Shown one piece after another: positions 35,657 through 45,861 of a stretch of 64,000 nt of DNA. Location of the stretch: NCBI RefSeq assembly GCF_900100395.1, contig NZ_FNFB01000002.1:182554-246553 (forward strand), read 5' to 3'. A program made the translations under genes and the position numbers. Under the pieces are notes generated by a model. That model was not told the origin of the DNA. It made no database searches and saw nothing but the letters and a program-made list of their open reading frames with translations. The stretch comes from Nonomuraea maritima. GTDB lineage: Bacteria > Actinomycetota > Actinomycetes > Streptosporangiales > Streptosporangiaceae. Within the stretch, counting starts at the first letter, position 1. Every line of letters starts with the position of its first letter.

Positions 35657-37554
35657 GACTTCGCTATCCCGTCGAACTCGGCCATCTCTTCGTCGGTGAG
35701 GTACTTCTTCAGCTCGTCCCCGTCGAACAGGGCGAGCAGGTCGTCGCGCATCTGCGGCTGCGGCTGCTCCTCGACGCGTACGCCGTCGCCGGGGCCGAGG
35801 GAGCAGACGAGCAGCTTGCGGCGCCAGGTGGGGTCCATGGCCGGGAAGTCGTCGCGGGTGTGACCGCCGCGGCTCTCCTCGCGCAGGAGCGCGGCGCGCG
35901 CCACGCACTCCGACACCAGCACCATGTTGCGCAGGTCGATCGCGAGGTGCCAGCCCGGGTTGTAGATCGGGGAGCCGGCCGCGCCGACCATCGCGACGCG
36001 CTCCTTGAGCTTCTCCACGACCTGGAGGGCCTCGGAGACCTCCTCGGCCTTGCGGATGATGCCGACCAGGTCGTTCATCGTCCGCTGCAGCTCGTGGTGC
36101 ACCTCGTACGGGTTGTCGCCGCTGCGCCCGAGCGGGGCGAGCGCCTCCTCGCGGGCCGCGTCCACCTGCTCGGCGAGCACCTTGGGACGGGCGGGGATCC
36201 GGTCGACGTACGCCGAGGCGCCCGCGCCCGCGCGGCGGCCGAACACCAGCAGGTCGGACAGCGAGTTGCCGCCCAGCCGGTTGGAGCCGTGCATGCCGCC
36301 GGACACCTCGCCGGCGGCGAACAGCCCCGGTACGGCGGCCGCGCCCGTGTCGGCGTCGACCTCGACGCCGCCCATGACGTAGTGGCAGGTCGGGCCCACC
36401 TGCATGGGTTCGGCGGTGATGTCGACGTCGGCCAGCTCCTTGAACTGGTGGTGCATCGACGGCAGCCGCCGCTTGATCTCTTCGGCGGGCAGGCGGGTGG
36501 AGACGTCGAGGAAGACGCCGCCCTGGGGTGAGCCGCGTCCGGCCTTGACCTCGGCGTTGATCGCGCGGGCCACCTCGTCACGCGGCAGCAGCTCCGGCGG
36601 GCGCCGGTTGTTGGCCTGGTCGGTGTACCAGCGGTCGGCCTCCTCCTCGGTGGTGGCGTACTGCGCCTTGAACACCTCGGGGATGTAGTCGAACATGAAG
36701 CGCCGGCCCTCGGAGTTGCGCAGCACTCCGCCGTCACCGCGGACGGACTCGGTGACGAGGATGCCGCGCACGGACGGCGGCCAGACCATCCCCGTGGGGT
36801 GGAACTGGATGAACTCCATGTTGATGAGCTTCGCGCCGGCGAGCAGGGCGAGGGCGTGGCCGTCGCCGGTGTACTCCCAGGAGTTGGAGGTGACGACGTA
36901 CGACTTGCCGATGCCGCCGGTGGCGAGGACGACGGCAGGTGCGTCGAAAAGCACGAAATTTCCGGACTCGCGCCAGTAGCCGAACGCGCCGGAGATCGCG
37001 TCGCCGTCCTTCAGCAGCCGGGTGATCGTGCACTCGGAGAAGACCTTGATGTAGGCCTCGTAGTCGCCGTGCGTCTCGTAGTCCTCCTGCTGCAGCGCGA
37101 CGACCCGCTGCTGCAGCGTACGGATCAGCTCGAGACCCGTTCGGTCGCCCACGTGCGCGAGACGCGGGTACTCGTGCCCGCCGAAGTTGCGCTGGCTGAT
37201 CTTGCCGTCCTTGGTGCGGTCGAACAGCGCGCCCCAGGCCTCGAGCTCCCAGACCCGGTCGGGGGCCTCCTTGGCGTGCAGCTCGGCCATCCGCCAGTTG
37301 TTGAGGAACTTGCCGCCCCGCATGGTGTCGCGGAAGTGCACCATCCAGTTGTCGGCGGAGTTGACGTTGCCCATGGCCGCGGCGGCGCCGCCCTCGGCCA
37401 TGACGGTGTGGGCCTTGCCGAACAGTGACTTGCAGATGATCGCCGTCCGCTTGCCCTGCTGGCGGGCCTCGATCGCGGCGCGCAGGCCGGCGCCACCGGC
37501 GCCGATGACGACGACGTCGTATTCGTGGCGCTCTGTGTTGTGCGTGTTTTCCAC
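35653..37554 (-). CDS. sdhA: Succinate dehydrogenase flavoprotein subunit (Sdh1 type)
   Basis: Catalytic FAD subunit (633 aa) oxidising succinate to fumarate. The FAD-binding start is VVVIGAGGAGLRAAIEARQ. The His that links FAD is in KAHTVMAEGGAA, the substrate loop is HPTGMVWPPSVRGILVTE, and GGNSLSDLLVFGRRAG is the C-terminal FAD contact. Insert lengths and the ending DEEMAEFDGIAKS fit the Rv0248c group rather than the E. coli type. It starts at ATG 37554, 12 bp after the sdhC stop. Confidence 0.94.
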   Translation of the reverse strand: MENTHNTERHEYDVVVIGAGGAGLRAAIEARQQGKRTAIICKSLFGKAHTVMAEGGAAAAMGNVNSADNWMVHFRDTMRGGKFLNNWRMAELHAKEAPDRVWELEAWGALFDRTKDGKISQRNFGGHEYPRLAHVGDRTGLELIRTLQQRVVALQQEDYETHGDYEAYIKVFSECTITRLLKDGDAISGAFGYWRESGNFVLFDAPAVVLATGGIGKSYVVTSNSWEYTGDGHALALLAGAKLINMEFIQFHPTGMVWPPSVRGILVTESVRGDGGVLRNSEGRRFMFDYIPEVFKAQYATTEEEADRWYTDQANNRRPPELLPRDEVARAINAEVKAGRGSPQGGVFLDVSTRLPAEEIKRRLPSMHHQFKELADVDITAEPMQVGPTCHYVMGGVEVDADTGAAAVPGLFAAGEVSGGMHGSNRLGGNSLSDLLVFGRRAGAGASAYVDRIPARPKVLAEQVDAAREEALAPLGRSGDNPYEVHHELQRTMNDLVGIIRKAEEVSEALQVVEKLKERVAMVGAAGSPIYNPGWHLAIDLRNMVLVSECVARAALLREESRGGHTRDDFPAMDPTWRRKLLVCSLGPGDGVRVEEQPQPQMRDDLLALFDGDELKKYLTDEEMAEFDGIAKS

Positions 37555-37566
37555 TGAAGTCGGTCC

Positions 37567-38355
37567 TTACGCGAACGGGAAGGCGATGATGCCCTTGGCG
37601 ACCAGGCGGACGTAGAGGTCGGCGCCCATGACCGAGAACATCGAGGCCCACGCGAGTTGCTGGTGCTTGGCGTTGAGCTTGGAGACGAACGTCCAGGCCC
37701 GATACCTCAGCGGGTGACGGGAGAAGTGGTTGAGCCGGCCCGCGGTGATGTGCCGGCAGGAGTGGCACGACGCGGTGTAGGCGTTGATCAGGACGGCGTT
37801 GGCGATCAGGATCCACGACCCGAGGCCGTCCGGCTTGTGTACGACGGCGAGGACGGCGTCGTAGGCCAGGACGAGTCCGATGACGATGGCCGCGTAGAAG
37901 AAGTACCGGTGGATGTTCTGCATGATGAGGGGGAAGCGGCGCTCACCGGTGTACTTCCCGTGGGGCTCCTGGACGGCGCACGCGGGGGGTGACAGCCAGA
38001 ACGAGCGGTAGTAGGACTTGCGGTAGTAGTAACACGTCAGCCGGAACCCGCCGGGCAGTGCCAGGATCAGCAGGCCTGGCGACAGCGTGTACCAGTCGCC
38101 GATCGGCGCCCAGCCGAACACTCGCGCCCCTTCCGGGCACGTCACCGCGGCCAGACAGGGCGAGGCGAACGGGGCGATGTAGGGCTCGACGAAAATGCTC
38201 GTGTCGATGATCGCCCATACACCATAGACAAGGAACGAGCTGAGCCCGAGAAATGTTACGAACGGGACCAGCCACCATCTGTCTGTGCGCAAGGTGCGAA
38301 CTTTGACTTGCGCACGCTGTCGTCGGACCGGGGCTTCGGGCGTCGTCTGGGTCAT
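37567..38355 (-). CDS. sdhC: Sdh1-type membrane subunit with CHSCRH motif
   Basis: Membrane anchor (262 aa) of the first Sdh complex, about five helices, resembling Rv0249c; no separate SdhD is present. The sequence YTASCHSCRH (with ITAGRLNHFSRHPLRY after it) and FWLSPPACAVQEPHGKYTG give Cys and His residues at the ends of helices. In mycobacterial Sdh1 the single membrane subunit was reported to hold an unusual membrane-embedded Rieske-type cluster, and CHSCRH is the likely ligand set here (inference). ATG 38355 follows GAGAGG; an in-frame upstream extension to 38529 is non-homologous and covers the control region. Confidence 0.88.
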   Translation of the reverse strand: MTQTTPEAPVRRQRAQVKVRTLRTDRWWLVPFVTFLGLSSFLVYGVWAIIDTSIFVEPYIAPFASPCLAAVTCPEGARVFGWAPIGDWYTLSPGLLILALPGGFRLTCYYYRKSYYRSFWLSPPACAVQEPHGKYTGERRFPLIMQNIHRYFFYAAIVIGLVLAYDAVLAVVHKPDGLGSWILIANAVLINAYTASCHSCRHITAGRLNHFSRHPLRYRAWTFVSKLNAKHQQLAWASMFSVMGADLYVRLVAKGIIAFPFA

Positions 38356-38489
38356 CGTTGACCTCTCCACCTCCCGCGGACCCTTCGCGCCGGGGGTCCG
38401 TGGTGTCGTTTCGCTGGGCGCGCTCACGGCTCGATCCGCACGGGGCGCGCGTTTGGTGGGGGATACGTTACGACGACAGGATCCATTTG

Positions 38490-38505
38490 TGTGAGCAGCG
38501 TCACT
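38490..38505. promoter_or_regulatory. CRP/FNR-like site 1 upstream of sdhCAB (Sdh1)
   Basis: TGTGA, six bases, TCACT at 38490-38505 differs from the CRP consensus TGTGA-N6-TCACA by one base. It lies about 140 bp upstream of the sdhC start. Confidence 0.5.
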
Positions 38506-38514
38506 CACGCCAGC

Positions 38515-38530
38515 TGTGATTCCCGTCACG
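38515..38530. promoter_or_regulatory. CRP/FNR-like site 2 upstream of sdhCAB (Sdh1)
   Basis: TGTGA, six bases, TCACG at 38515-38530, again one base off the consensus and 25 bp centre-to-centre from site 1. The pair fits dimer binding near the Sdh1 promoter. Confidence 0.5.
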
Positions 38531-38539
38531 TACCGTGCG

Positions 38540-38989
38540 TCAAAGCCGATTCCCAGGAATCGGCAACTTAACCACGGTGACGAAGAAATTATCTATTTGG
38601 CGGACAACTCGGATGAATTGCTCGAAATCGACAGGTTTGGTGACATAGGCGTTGGCGTGCAGCCGATAGCTGTGCAGAATGTCCTCCTCCGCCTCAGATG
38701 TCGTCAGGACCACCACGGGAATGGTCCGCAGCGCCGCGTCCGCCTTGACCTCGGCCAGGACCTCGAGGCCGCTCATCCGGGGGAGGTTGAGGTCGAGGAG
38801 GACCAGGTCGGGGCGCGGGACGTCGGCGTAGCCGTCCTCCTGGCGCAGGAACGCCATCGCCTGCTCCCCGTCGTTGACCACGTGGAGCCGGTTGCGCACC
38901 TTGTTGAGCTCGAACGCCTCGCGCGTCAGGAGGATGTCGCCCTGGTCGTCCTCGACGAGCAGCACCTCGATGGGCCGTCCCTCGTTCAT
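38540..38989 (-). CDS. Single-domain response regulator (Rcp1-like)
   Basis: CheY-like receiver of 149 aa with no output domain. The acidic pair is in VEDDQGD, the phosphoacceptor is Asp66 in [13 protein letters not shown], with Thr in [11 protein letters not shown] and Lys in [11 protein letters not shown]. The pattern matches the Rcp1/phytochrome-partner subfamily. The start overlaps the histidine kinase stop by 4 bp, so it is very likely the kinase's cognate partner and could pass phosphate to another protein. Confidence 0.92.
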   Translation of the reverse strand: MNEGRPIEVLLVEDDQGDILLTREAFELNKVRNRLHVVNDGEQAMAFLRQEDGYADVPRPDLVLLDLNLPRMSGLEVLAEVKADAALRTIPVVVLTTSEAEEDILHSYRLHANAYVTKPVDFEQFIRVVRQIDNFFVTVVKLPIPGNRL

Positions 38990-40128
38990 CGTCCGTCACC
39001 CGCCGCGGGGAGCAGCCAGCGGAACGTGGTGCCGTGCCCGTCGGCGTCGCCGTCGAGCCAGAGCCGCCCGCCGTGATACTCGACGATCTTCCGGCAGAGC
39101 GCGAGGCCGATGCCGGTGCCCGGGTAGACGTCGCGGGCGTGCAGCCGCTGGAAGATCAGGAAGATGCGGTCGGCGTACTTCTGGTTGACCCCGATGCCGT
39201 TGTCGGAGCAGCTGAACTCCCACATGTCGCCGTCGCGCCGCACCCCGATGTGGATGCGCGGCGGCTCGGCGGAACGGAACTTGACGGCGTTCTCGACGAG
39301 GTTCTGGAACAGCTGCGTGAGCTGGGAGGCGTTGCCGTCGACCCGGGGCAGCTCGTCGCGCGTGACCACGGCGTCGGCGTCCTCGAGTGCGGCCGAGAGG
39401 TTGTCCAGCGCGCGGTCGAGCGCGGCGCCCGCGTCCATCGGCGACCTGCCGCCGTTGACCCGGCCCACGCGGGAGAAGTCGAGCAGGTCGTTGATCAGCA
39501 GCTGCATGCGCTTGGCGCCGTCGACCGCGTAGTGGATGTACTGCCGGGCACGGTCGTCCAGCTGCTCGCCGTAGCGCTGTTCCAGCATCTGCGTGAAGCT
39601 CGCGACCTTGCGCAGCGGCTCCTGCAGGTCGTGACTGGCCACGTACGCGAACTGCTCGAGCTCGCTGTTGGACCTGCGCAGCTCCTCGGCCTGGTCGCTC
39701 GCCACCCGCCAGGCCGACACCACGCGGCGGCGCATGGAGTCGATGTGGCTGGACAGCTCGGCGAGCTCCGCCGGGCGGTCGACGTGCAGATCGCGGTCGA
39801 AGTCGCCGCCCGCGACAGCGCGGACCTGCTCGGTGAGCTGGTCGATGGGCTTCAGCACCGCGAAGCGGACGACGAAGACCAGCCCGAGCCCGCAGGCCAG
39901 GAGCAGCCCGAACACCAGCAGCAGGGCGGTGTTCAGCCGCGCGATCTGCGCATCGACGTCGGTGCGCTGGGAGAGGGCGACGGCGTCGCCGAGGATCGTC
40001 ATGATGACCGCGAACCCGGCCGCGAACGTCACGCCCGCGAGCGTCCCGATGGCGAGGAACCAGCGGGCGACCGGCAGCCGGCCGAGCCCGGTGGGCTCCT
40101 TGGGCGGGGGAAGGGGGTGGATGCTCAC
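38986..40128 (-). CDS. Membrane sensor histidine kinase
   Basis: Histidine kinase of 380 aa with two N-terminal helices ([20 protein letters not shown] and [19 protein letters not shown]) enclosing only about 20 outside residues, a HAMP linker (about 90-145), a HisKA domain with phospho-His166 in [17 protein letters not shown], and a HATPase domain with [15 protein letters not shown] and [12 protein letters not shown]. The tiny outer loop suggests sensing inside the membrane or in the cytoplasm. It overlaps both neighbours by 4 bp. Confidence 0.93.
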   Translation of the reverse strand: MSIHPLPPPKEPTGLGRLPVARWFLAIGTLAGVTFAAGFAVIMTILGDAVALSQRTDVDAQIARLNTALLLVFGLLLACGLGLVFVVRFAVLKPIDQLTEQVRAVAGGDFDRDLHVDRPAELAELSSHIDSMRRRVVSAWRVASDQAEELRRSNSELEQFAYVASHDLQEPLRKVASFTQMLEQRYGEQLDDRARQYIHYAVDGAKRMQLLINDLLDFSRVGRVNGGRSPMDAGAALDRALDNLSAALEDADAVVTRDELPRVDGNASQLTQLFQNLVENAVKFRSAEPPRIHIGVRRDGDMWEFSCSDNGIGVNQKYADRIFLIFQRLHARDVYPGTGIGLALCRKIVEYHGGRLWLDGDADGHGTTFRWLLPAAGDGR

Positions 40129-41255
40129 GTTCTCCTCCTGCCCAGCAGGACCACGGCGAGATCGTCACTCAGCGTGCCCACATGGCTGATCAACCGGTCG
40201 AGGTCGATGCGTCCGTGTTCGCGTACGAGGTCGACGAGGCCGTCGACGCCCAGTTCCTCGCGCTCGCCCGCGGCGGCCTCGATCAGGCCGTCGGTGTAGA
40301 GCATCATCGTCCACTCCTCGCCCAGCGGAACGTCGATCTCGGTCCACCGCGCGTCGAGGAAGATGCCGAGCGGCGGGCCGGACGGCGTGCCAGGCACCAC
40401 CGTGACGACGCCGTCGCGGACGAGCAGCGGCGGCGGGTGGCCGACCACGCGCATGCGGGCGTGGGACAGGTCGGGGGAGATCGTCGCCATGCACAGGGTG
40501 GTGAAGATCTCGGGCGCCTTGCGCTCGGCGCGCAGCAGGGTGTCGAGGGTGCGCAGCAACGTGTCGCCCTCCTGGCCGGCCAGGACGAGGGCGCGCCAGG
40601 CGATGCGCAGCGCCACACCGAGCGCCGCCTCGTCGGGGCCGTGCCCGCACACGTCGCCGACCACGACGTGCACCGAGCCGTCGGGCATCTGCACGGTGTC
40701 GAAGAAGTCGCCGGCCAGCGTGCCGCCGCTGCCCGGCAGGTAGCGGGTCACGTGCTGGATGCCCGAGGTCCGCAGCAGGGGGCCGGGCAGCAGCGCGCCC
40801 TCCAGCCGGGTGTTCTCCTTGGCCGTCAGCTCCGCCTGGACCAGCCGTACGTGGGCCAGGTCGGCGCGTTTGCGCTCCATGGCGTACCGGATGGACCTGG
40901 CCAGCAGCCGCGCGTCGACGTCCTGCTTGACGAGGTAGTCCTGGGCGCCCGACTGGACGGCGGACACGCCCACGTGGACGTCCCGCAGCCCGGTCAGCAC
41001 CAGCACGGCCGTGTCGGGGGCGAGCGCGAGCACCTCCTCCAGCGCCTCCAGGCGGGTGGCGTCGGGGAGGGTGAGGTCCACCAGGACGCACTGGATGTCG
41101 GAGGTCAGCTTGGCCTTCGCCTCCTCCAGGCTGCGCGCGCGGAAGATCTTGGGAGGCGCCACGGCCTGCTTGAGGAGCTCCTCGACGAGGAACGCGTCTC
41201 CGTCGTCGTCCTCGATGAGCAGCAAGGTCAGCGTCTCGGAAAGATTTGCCGTCAC
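40125..41255 (-). CDS. Receiver-PP2C phosphatase (RsbU/SpoIIE-like)
   Basis: Cytoplasmic protein of 376 aa: receiver domain (residues 8-125, acidic IEDDDGD, phospho-Asp60 in CVLVDLTLPDATRLE), a helical linker, then a PP2C/SpoIIE phosphatase (about 165-370) with GGTLAGDFFDTVQ, VVVGDVCGHGPDEAALG, MMLYTDGLIEAA and LSDDLAVVLLG supplying the metal-binding Asp residues. Such proteins usually dephosphorylate an anti-anti-sigma factor on command of a kinase. GTG 41255 follows GAAGAGG. It is the first gene of a three-gene phosphorelay unit. Confidence 0.92.
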   Translation of the reverse strand: MTANLSETLTLLLIEDDDGDAFLVEELLKQAVAPPKIFRARSLEEAKAKLTSDIQCVLVDLTLPDATRLEALEEVLALAPDTAVLVLTGLRDVHVGVSAVQSGAQDYLVKQDVDARLLARSIRYAMERKRADLAHVRLVQAELTAKENTRLEGALLPGPLLRTSGIQHVTRYLPGSGGTLAGDFFDTVQMPDGSVHVVVGDVCGHGPDEAALGVALRIAWRALVLAGQEGDTLLRTLDTLLRAERKAPEIFTTLCMATISPDLSHARMRVVGHPPPLLVRDGVVTVVPGTPSGPPLGIFLDARWTEIDVPLGEEWTMMLYTDGLIEAAAGEREELGVDGLVDLVREHGRIDLDRLISHVGTLSDDLAVVLLGRRRT

Positions 41256-41292
41256 ATACGCCTCTTCGGGATGCGTGCGGAGACCTAGATGC

Positions 41293-42222
41293 TCATTCTG
41301 CGATGAGCTCCACCCCTTGCGGAAGCGTGCCCTCGTGGCCGGCTTCGACGACGAAGGTGAGCAACGTCTCACGGAACGCCTGCGCCGCCCTGGTCGGCTC
41401 GACGTCCTTGCGGTGGGCGAGCGCGATCGTCCGGCTCAGGCCCGGCGGTGCCAGCGGGGTGCCGGACAGGCCGGGACGTCCGTCGAGCACCATGGACGGC
41501 ACCACGGCCACGCCCAGGCCCGCCTCCACGAACCGCAGCACGGCGTCCATCTCACCGCCCTGGACGGCGAAGCGGGGTTCGAAGCCCGCTTGCCGGCAGG
41601 CCGTCAGCGTGGCCTCGCGCAGGTCGTAGCCGCGCCGGAACATCACCATCTGCCGCCCGCGCAGCTCCTCGATGCGCAGGTACGGCTTCTTCATGCGCTC
41701 GTGGGAGGCGGTGACGACGACGAGGTTCTCGCGCAGGATCTCCTGGGTCGCGAGCGAGGGGTCGTCGCTCTGCAGCGGCATGATGATCAGCGACAGGTCG
41801 AGCTGCCCGCGGGCCAGCGCCCTGACCAGGTCGCGCGAGCCGCCCTCCTCCACCAGCAGCTCGATGCCCGGGTACGCCCGGTGGAAGCGGGCCAGCGCGT
41901 CGGCCAGCAGCCCCGCGCACAGCGACGGCGTGGCCCCGAGGCGTACGCGCCCGCGGCGCAGCCCGGCGAGCTGGGCCACCTCCTGCCGGGCGGTGTCGGT
42001 GTCGGCGAGGATGCGGCGGGCCAGCGGCAGCAGGGCCTCGCCGGCGGCGGTGAGCGTGACGTTGCCGCGCGCCCGCGAGAACAGCGGAGCGCCGAGATCG
42101 GCCTCCAGTGCCTTGATCTGCTTGCTCAGCGACGGCTGCGCGACCCGCATGCGCTCCGCCGCCTGGGTGAAGTGCCGGGTCTCGGCGACCGCCACGAAGT
42201 ACGCGAGCTGCTGCAACTGCAT
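41293..42222 (-). CDS. LysR family regulator next to sdhCAB
   Basis: LysR-type regulator of 309 aa. The N-terminal helix-turn-helix is RHFTQAAERMRVAQPSLSKQ (about residues 16-35) and the effector domain covers about 90-300. It diverges from the second sdhCAB operon, and a perfect 17-bp palindrome of LysR-box form lies between them, so control of that operon and of itself is likely. The effector is unknown; a C4-dicarboxylate is a reasonable guess from context only. Confidence 0.92.
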   Translation of the reverse strand: MQLQQLAYFVAVAETRHFTQAAERMRVAQPSLSKQIKALEADLGAPLFSRARGNVTLTAAGEALLPLARRILADTDTARQEVAQLAGLRRGRVRLGATPSLCAGLLADALARFHRAYPGIELLVEEGGSRDLVRALARGQLDLSLIIMPLQSDDPSLATQEILRENLVVVTASHERMKKPYLRIEELRGRQMVMFRRGYDLREATLTACRQAGFEPRFAVQGGEMDAVLRFVEAGLGVAVVPSMVLDGRPGLSGTPLAPPGLSRTIALAHRKDVEPTRAAQAFRETLLTFVVEAGHEGTLPQGVELIAE

Positions 42223-42280
42223 GTGATATTCCTCGCACCCGCGCGATGTAAGACCGGCATAAAGCCCCGCCTACCCACAT

Positions 42281-42297
42281 CATAGCCTCAGGCTATG
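42281..42297. promoter_or_regulatory. Perfect LysR-type palindrome between lysR and sdhCAB
   Basis: CATAGCCTCAGGCTATG is a perfect 8+1+8 palindrome and contains the T-N11-A core of LysR boxes. It lies 59 bp from the lysR start and 59 bp from the sdhC start, almost exactly central. Confidence 0.65.
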
Positions 42298-42355
42298 CAA
42301 ACGAGACCTGTGATGACTTGGACGGATCGATGCTGGATATCTAGCGTCAGAAATC

Positions 42356-43101
42356 GTGACTGCCACGATAGAGCGCGGTTCAGCGACCGCGTCTGTTAAC
42401 TCCCCAGAGAAGTCCTCAACGAGGAAGAGGCCAGGCGGGTTCTTCAGCTCGTCGAACGGCAAGAAAGTCGTCATGGCCGTCACGGGCGCCGTGATGGTGC
42501 TCTTCCTCGTCGCCCATATGATCGGCAACCTCAAGATCTTCCTCGGGCACGACTCGTTCAACGAGTACGCCCATGCCCTGAGGACGCTGGGCGAGCCCAT
42601 CCTGCCGTACCGCACCCTGCTCACGATCACGGAGATCGTGCTGGTCGCGTCGGTCGGGCTGCACATGTGGGCGGCCATCTCGCTCTCGCGCCGCGCGGCG
42701 CACGCCCGCCCGGTCAAGTACGTCGCCAAGAAGTCGCAGGCCGGCGGTTACACCACGCACATCATGCGCTGGGGCGGCGTGACGATCGTGCTGTTCGTCA
42801 TCTACCACCTGCTCGACCTCACCTTCGGCGTGGTCAACCCCAAGGGCTTCGACTCCGAGCCCGCTGACCGGATGGTCGCCGGGTTCGACCCCTCGCGGTG
42901 GTGGGTGACGCTGATCTACGCCGTGGCCGTCGTCATGGTCGGTCTGCACCTGCGCCACGGCATCTGGAGCGCCTTCCAGACGCTCGGCTGGGCCAAGCGC
43001 AACCGCTACCACGTGCTGCGCGTGACCGCCGCCGCGGTCTCCGTGGTGCTGGTGCTCGGCTTCCTGGCCCCGCCCCTCGCGATCACGTTCGGAGTTGTCA
43101 A

Positions 43102-43105
<4 letters not shown>
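42356..43105 (+). CDS. sdhC: Succinate dehydrogenase/fumarate reductase cytochrome b subunit (Bacteroides type)
   Basis: Membrane anchor (249 aa) of the second complex, five helices, of the b-type family that binds two hemes (family knowledge). Candidate heme-ligand histidines are in [41 protein letters not shown] and [13 protein letters not shown] 42356 was taken as start, placing a polar 30-residue N terminus before helix 1. The stop overlaps the sdhA start by 4 bp (GTGA). Confidence 0.93.
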
Positions 43106-45020
<1,915 letters not shown>

Positions 45021-45024
<4 letters not shown>

Positions 45025-45761
45025 ATCTGACCCTCAAGGTCTGGCGTCAGAGCGGACCCTCGGACGCGGGCCGCATGGTGACGTACCGGGTGGAGGACGT
45101 CTCCCCGGACATGTCCTTCCTCGAGATGCTCGACGTCCTGAACGAGCGCCTCATCGTGGAGGGCGACGAGCCGATCGCCTTCGACCACGACTGCCGCGAA
45201 GGCATCTGCGGCATGTGCGGCATGGTCATCAATGGCGTGGCGCACGGCGAGCAGCGCGCGACCACGACGTGCCAGCTGCACATGCGCCACTTCGAGGACG
45301 GCGCCACGATCACCATCGAGCCGTGGCGGGCGGCGCCGTTCCCGGTCGTGAAGGACCTGGTCGTCGACCGCAGCGCGTTCGACCGGATCATCCAGGCGGG
45401 CGGTTTCGTCTCGGTGCCGGCCGGTTCGGCGCCCGACGCCCACAGCGTCCCGGTGCGCAAGGAGGACGCCGACGACGCGTTCGACGCGGCCACCTGCATC
45501 GGCTGCGGCGCCTGCGTCGCGGCCTGCCCGAACGGGTCGGCGTCCCTGTTCACCGCAGCCAAGATCACCCACCTGGGTCTGCTGCCCCAGGGACAGCCCG
45601 AGCGGCTGTCGCGGGCCAAGGCCATGGTCGACCAGATGGACGCCGAGGGCTTCGGCGGCTGCACCAACACCGGTGAGTGCACCGCGGTGTGCCCCAAGGG
45701 CATCCCGCTGGACGCCATCGCCCAGATGAACAGCGACTACCTGAAGGCCAACGCCAAGTAG
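45021..45761 (+). CDS. sdhB: Succinate dehydrogenase/fumarate reductase iron-sulfur subunit (Bacteroides type)
   Basis: Iron-sulfur subunit (246 aa). The [2Fe-2S] ligands are in [15 protein letters not shown] with the fourth Cys in TTTC. The [4Fe-4S] motif is [14 protein letters not shown] and the [3Fe-4S] set lies in [16 protein letters not shown]. It passes electrons between the flavoprotein and the heme anchor of the second complex. It starts at GTG 45021, overlapping the sdhA stop, and is followed by a strong hairpin. Confidence 0.94.
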
Positions 45762-45772
45762 CCGTCCCATCA

Positions 45773-45805
45773 GAACGCCCGGGCGCCCGCCGCGCCCGGG
45801 CGTTC
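45773..45805. terminator. Hairpin terminator after second sdhCAB
   Basis: Perfect 13-bp arms GAACGCCCGGGCG and CGCCCGGGCGTTC around a 7-nt loop, 12 bp after the sdhB stop. Confidence 0.8.
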
Positions 45806-45831
45806 GCATGCGTGGACGGAAATAGAGCCAC

Positions 45832-45859
45832 AACAATTATAGGTGTGTCTATAATTGTT
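45832..45859 (+). promoter_or_regulatory. Perfect 11-6-11 AT-rich palindrome with promoter, directly before the ATPase start
   Basis: AACAATTATAG and CTATAATTGTT form a perfect inverted repeat around GTGTGT, ending two bases before ATG 45862. The right arm contains a consensus -10 (TATAAT, 45850-45855), which would start transcription at or next to the ATG, giving a leaderless message. The left arm holds the same box on the other strand. The site is very AT-rich for this genome and is a strong operator candidate. Confidence 0.75.
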
Positions 45860-45861
45860 TG

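Noticed and set aside
37567..38529. Long N-terminal extension of the Sdh1 membrane subunit
   Set aside because: The extra 58 residues are not membrane-protein-like, cover the CRP-like sites, and ATG 38355 has a ribosome site.
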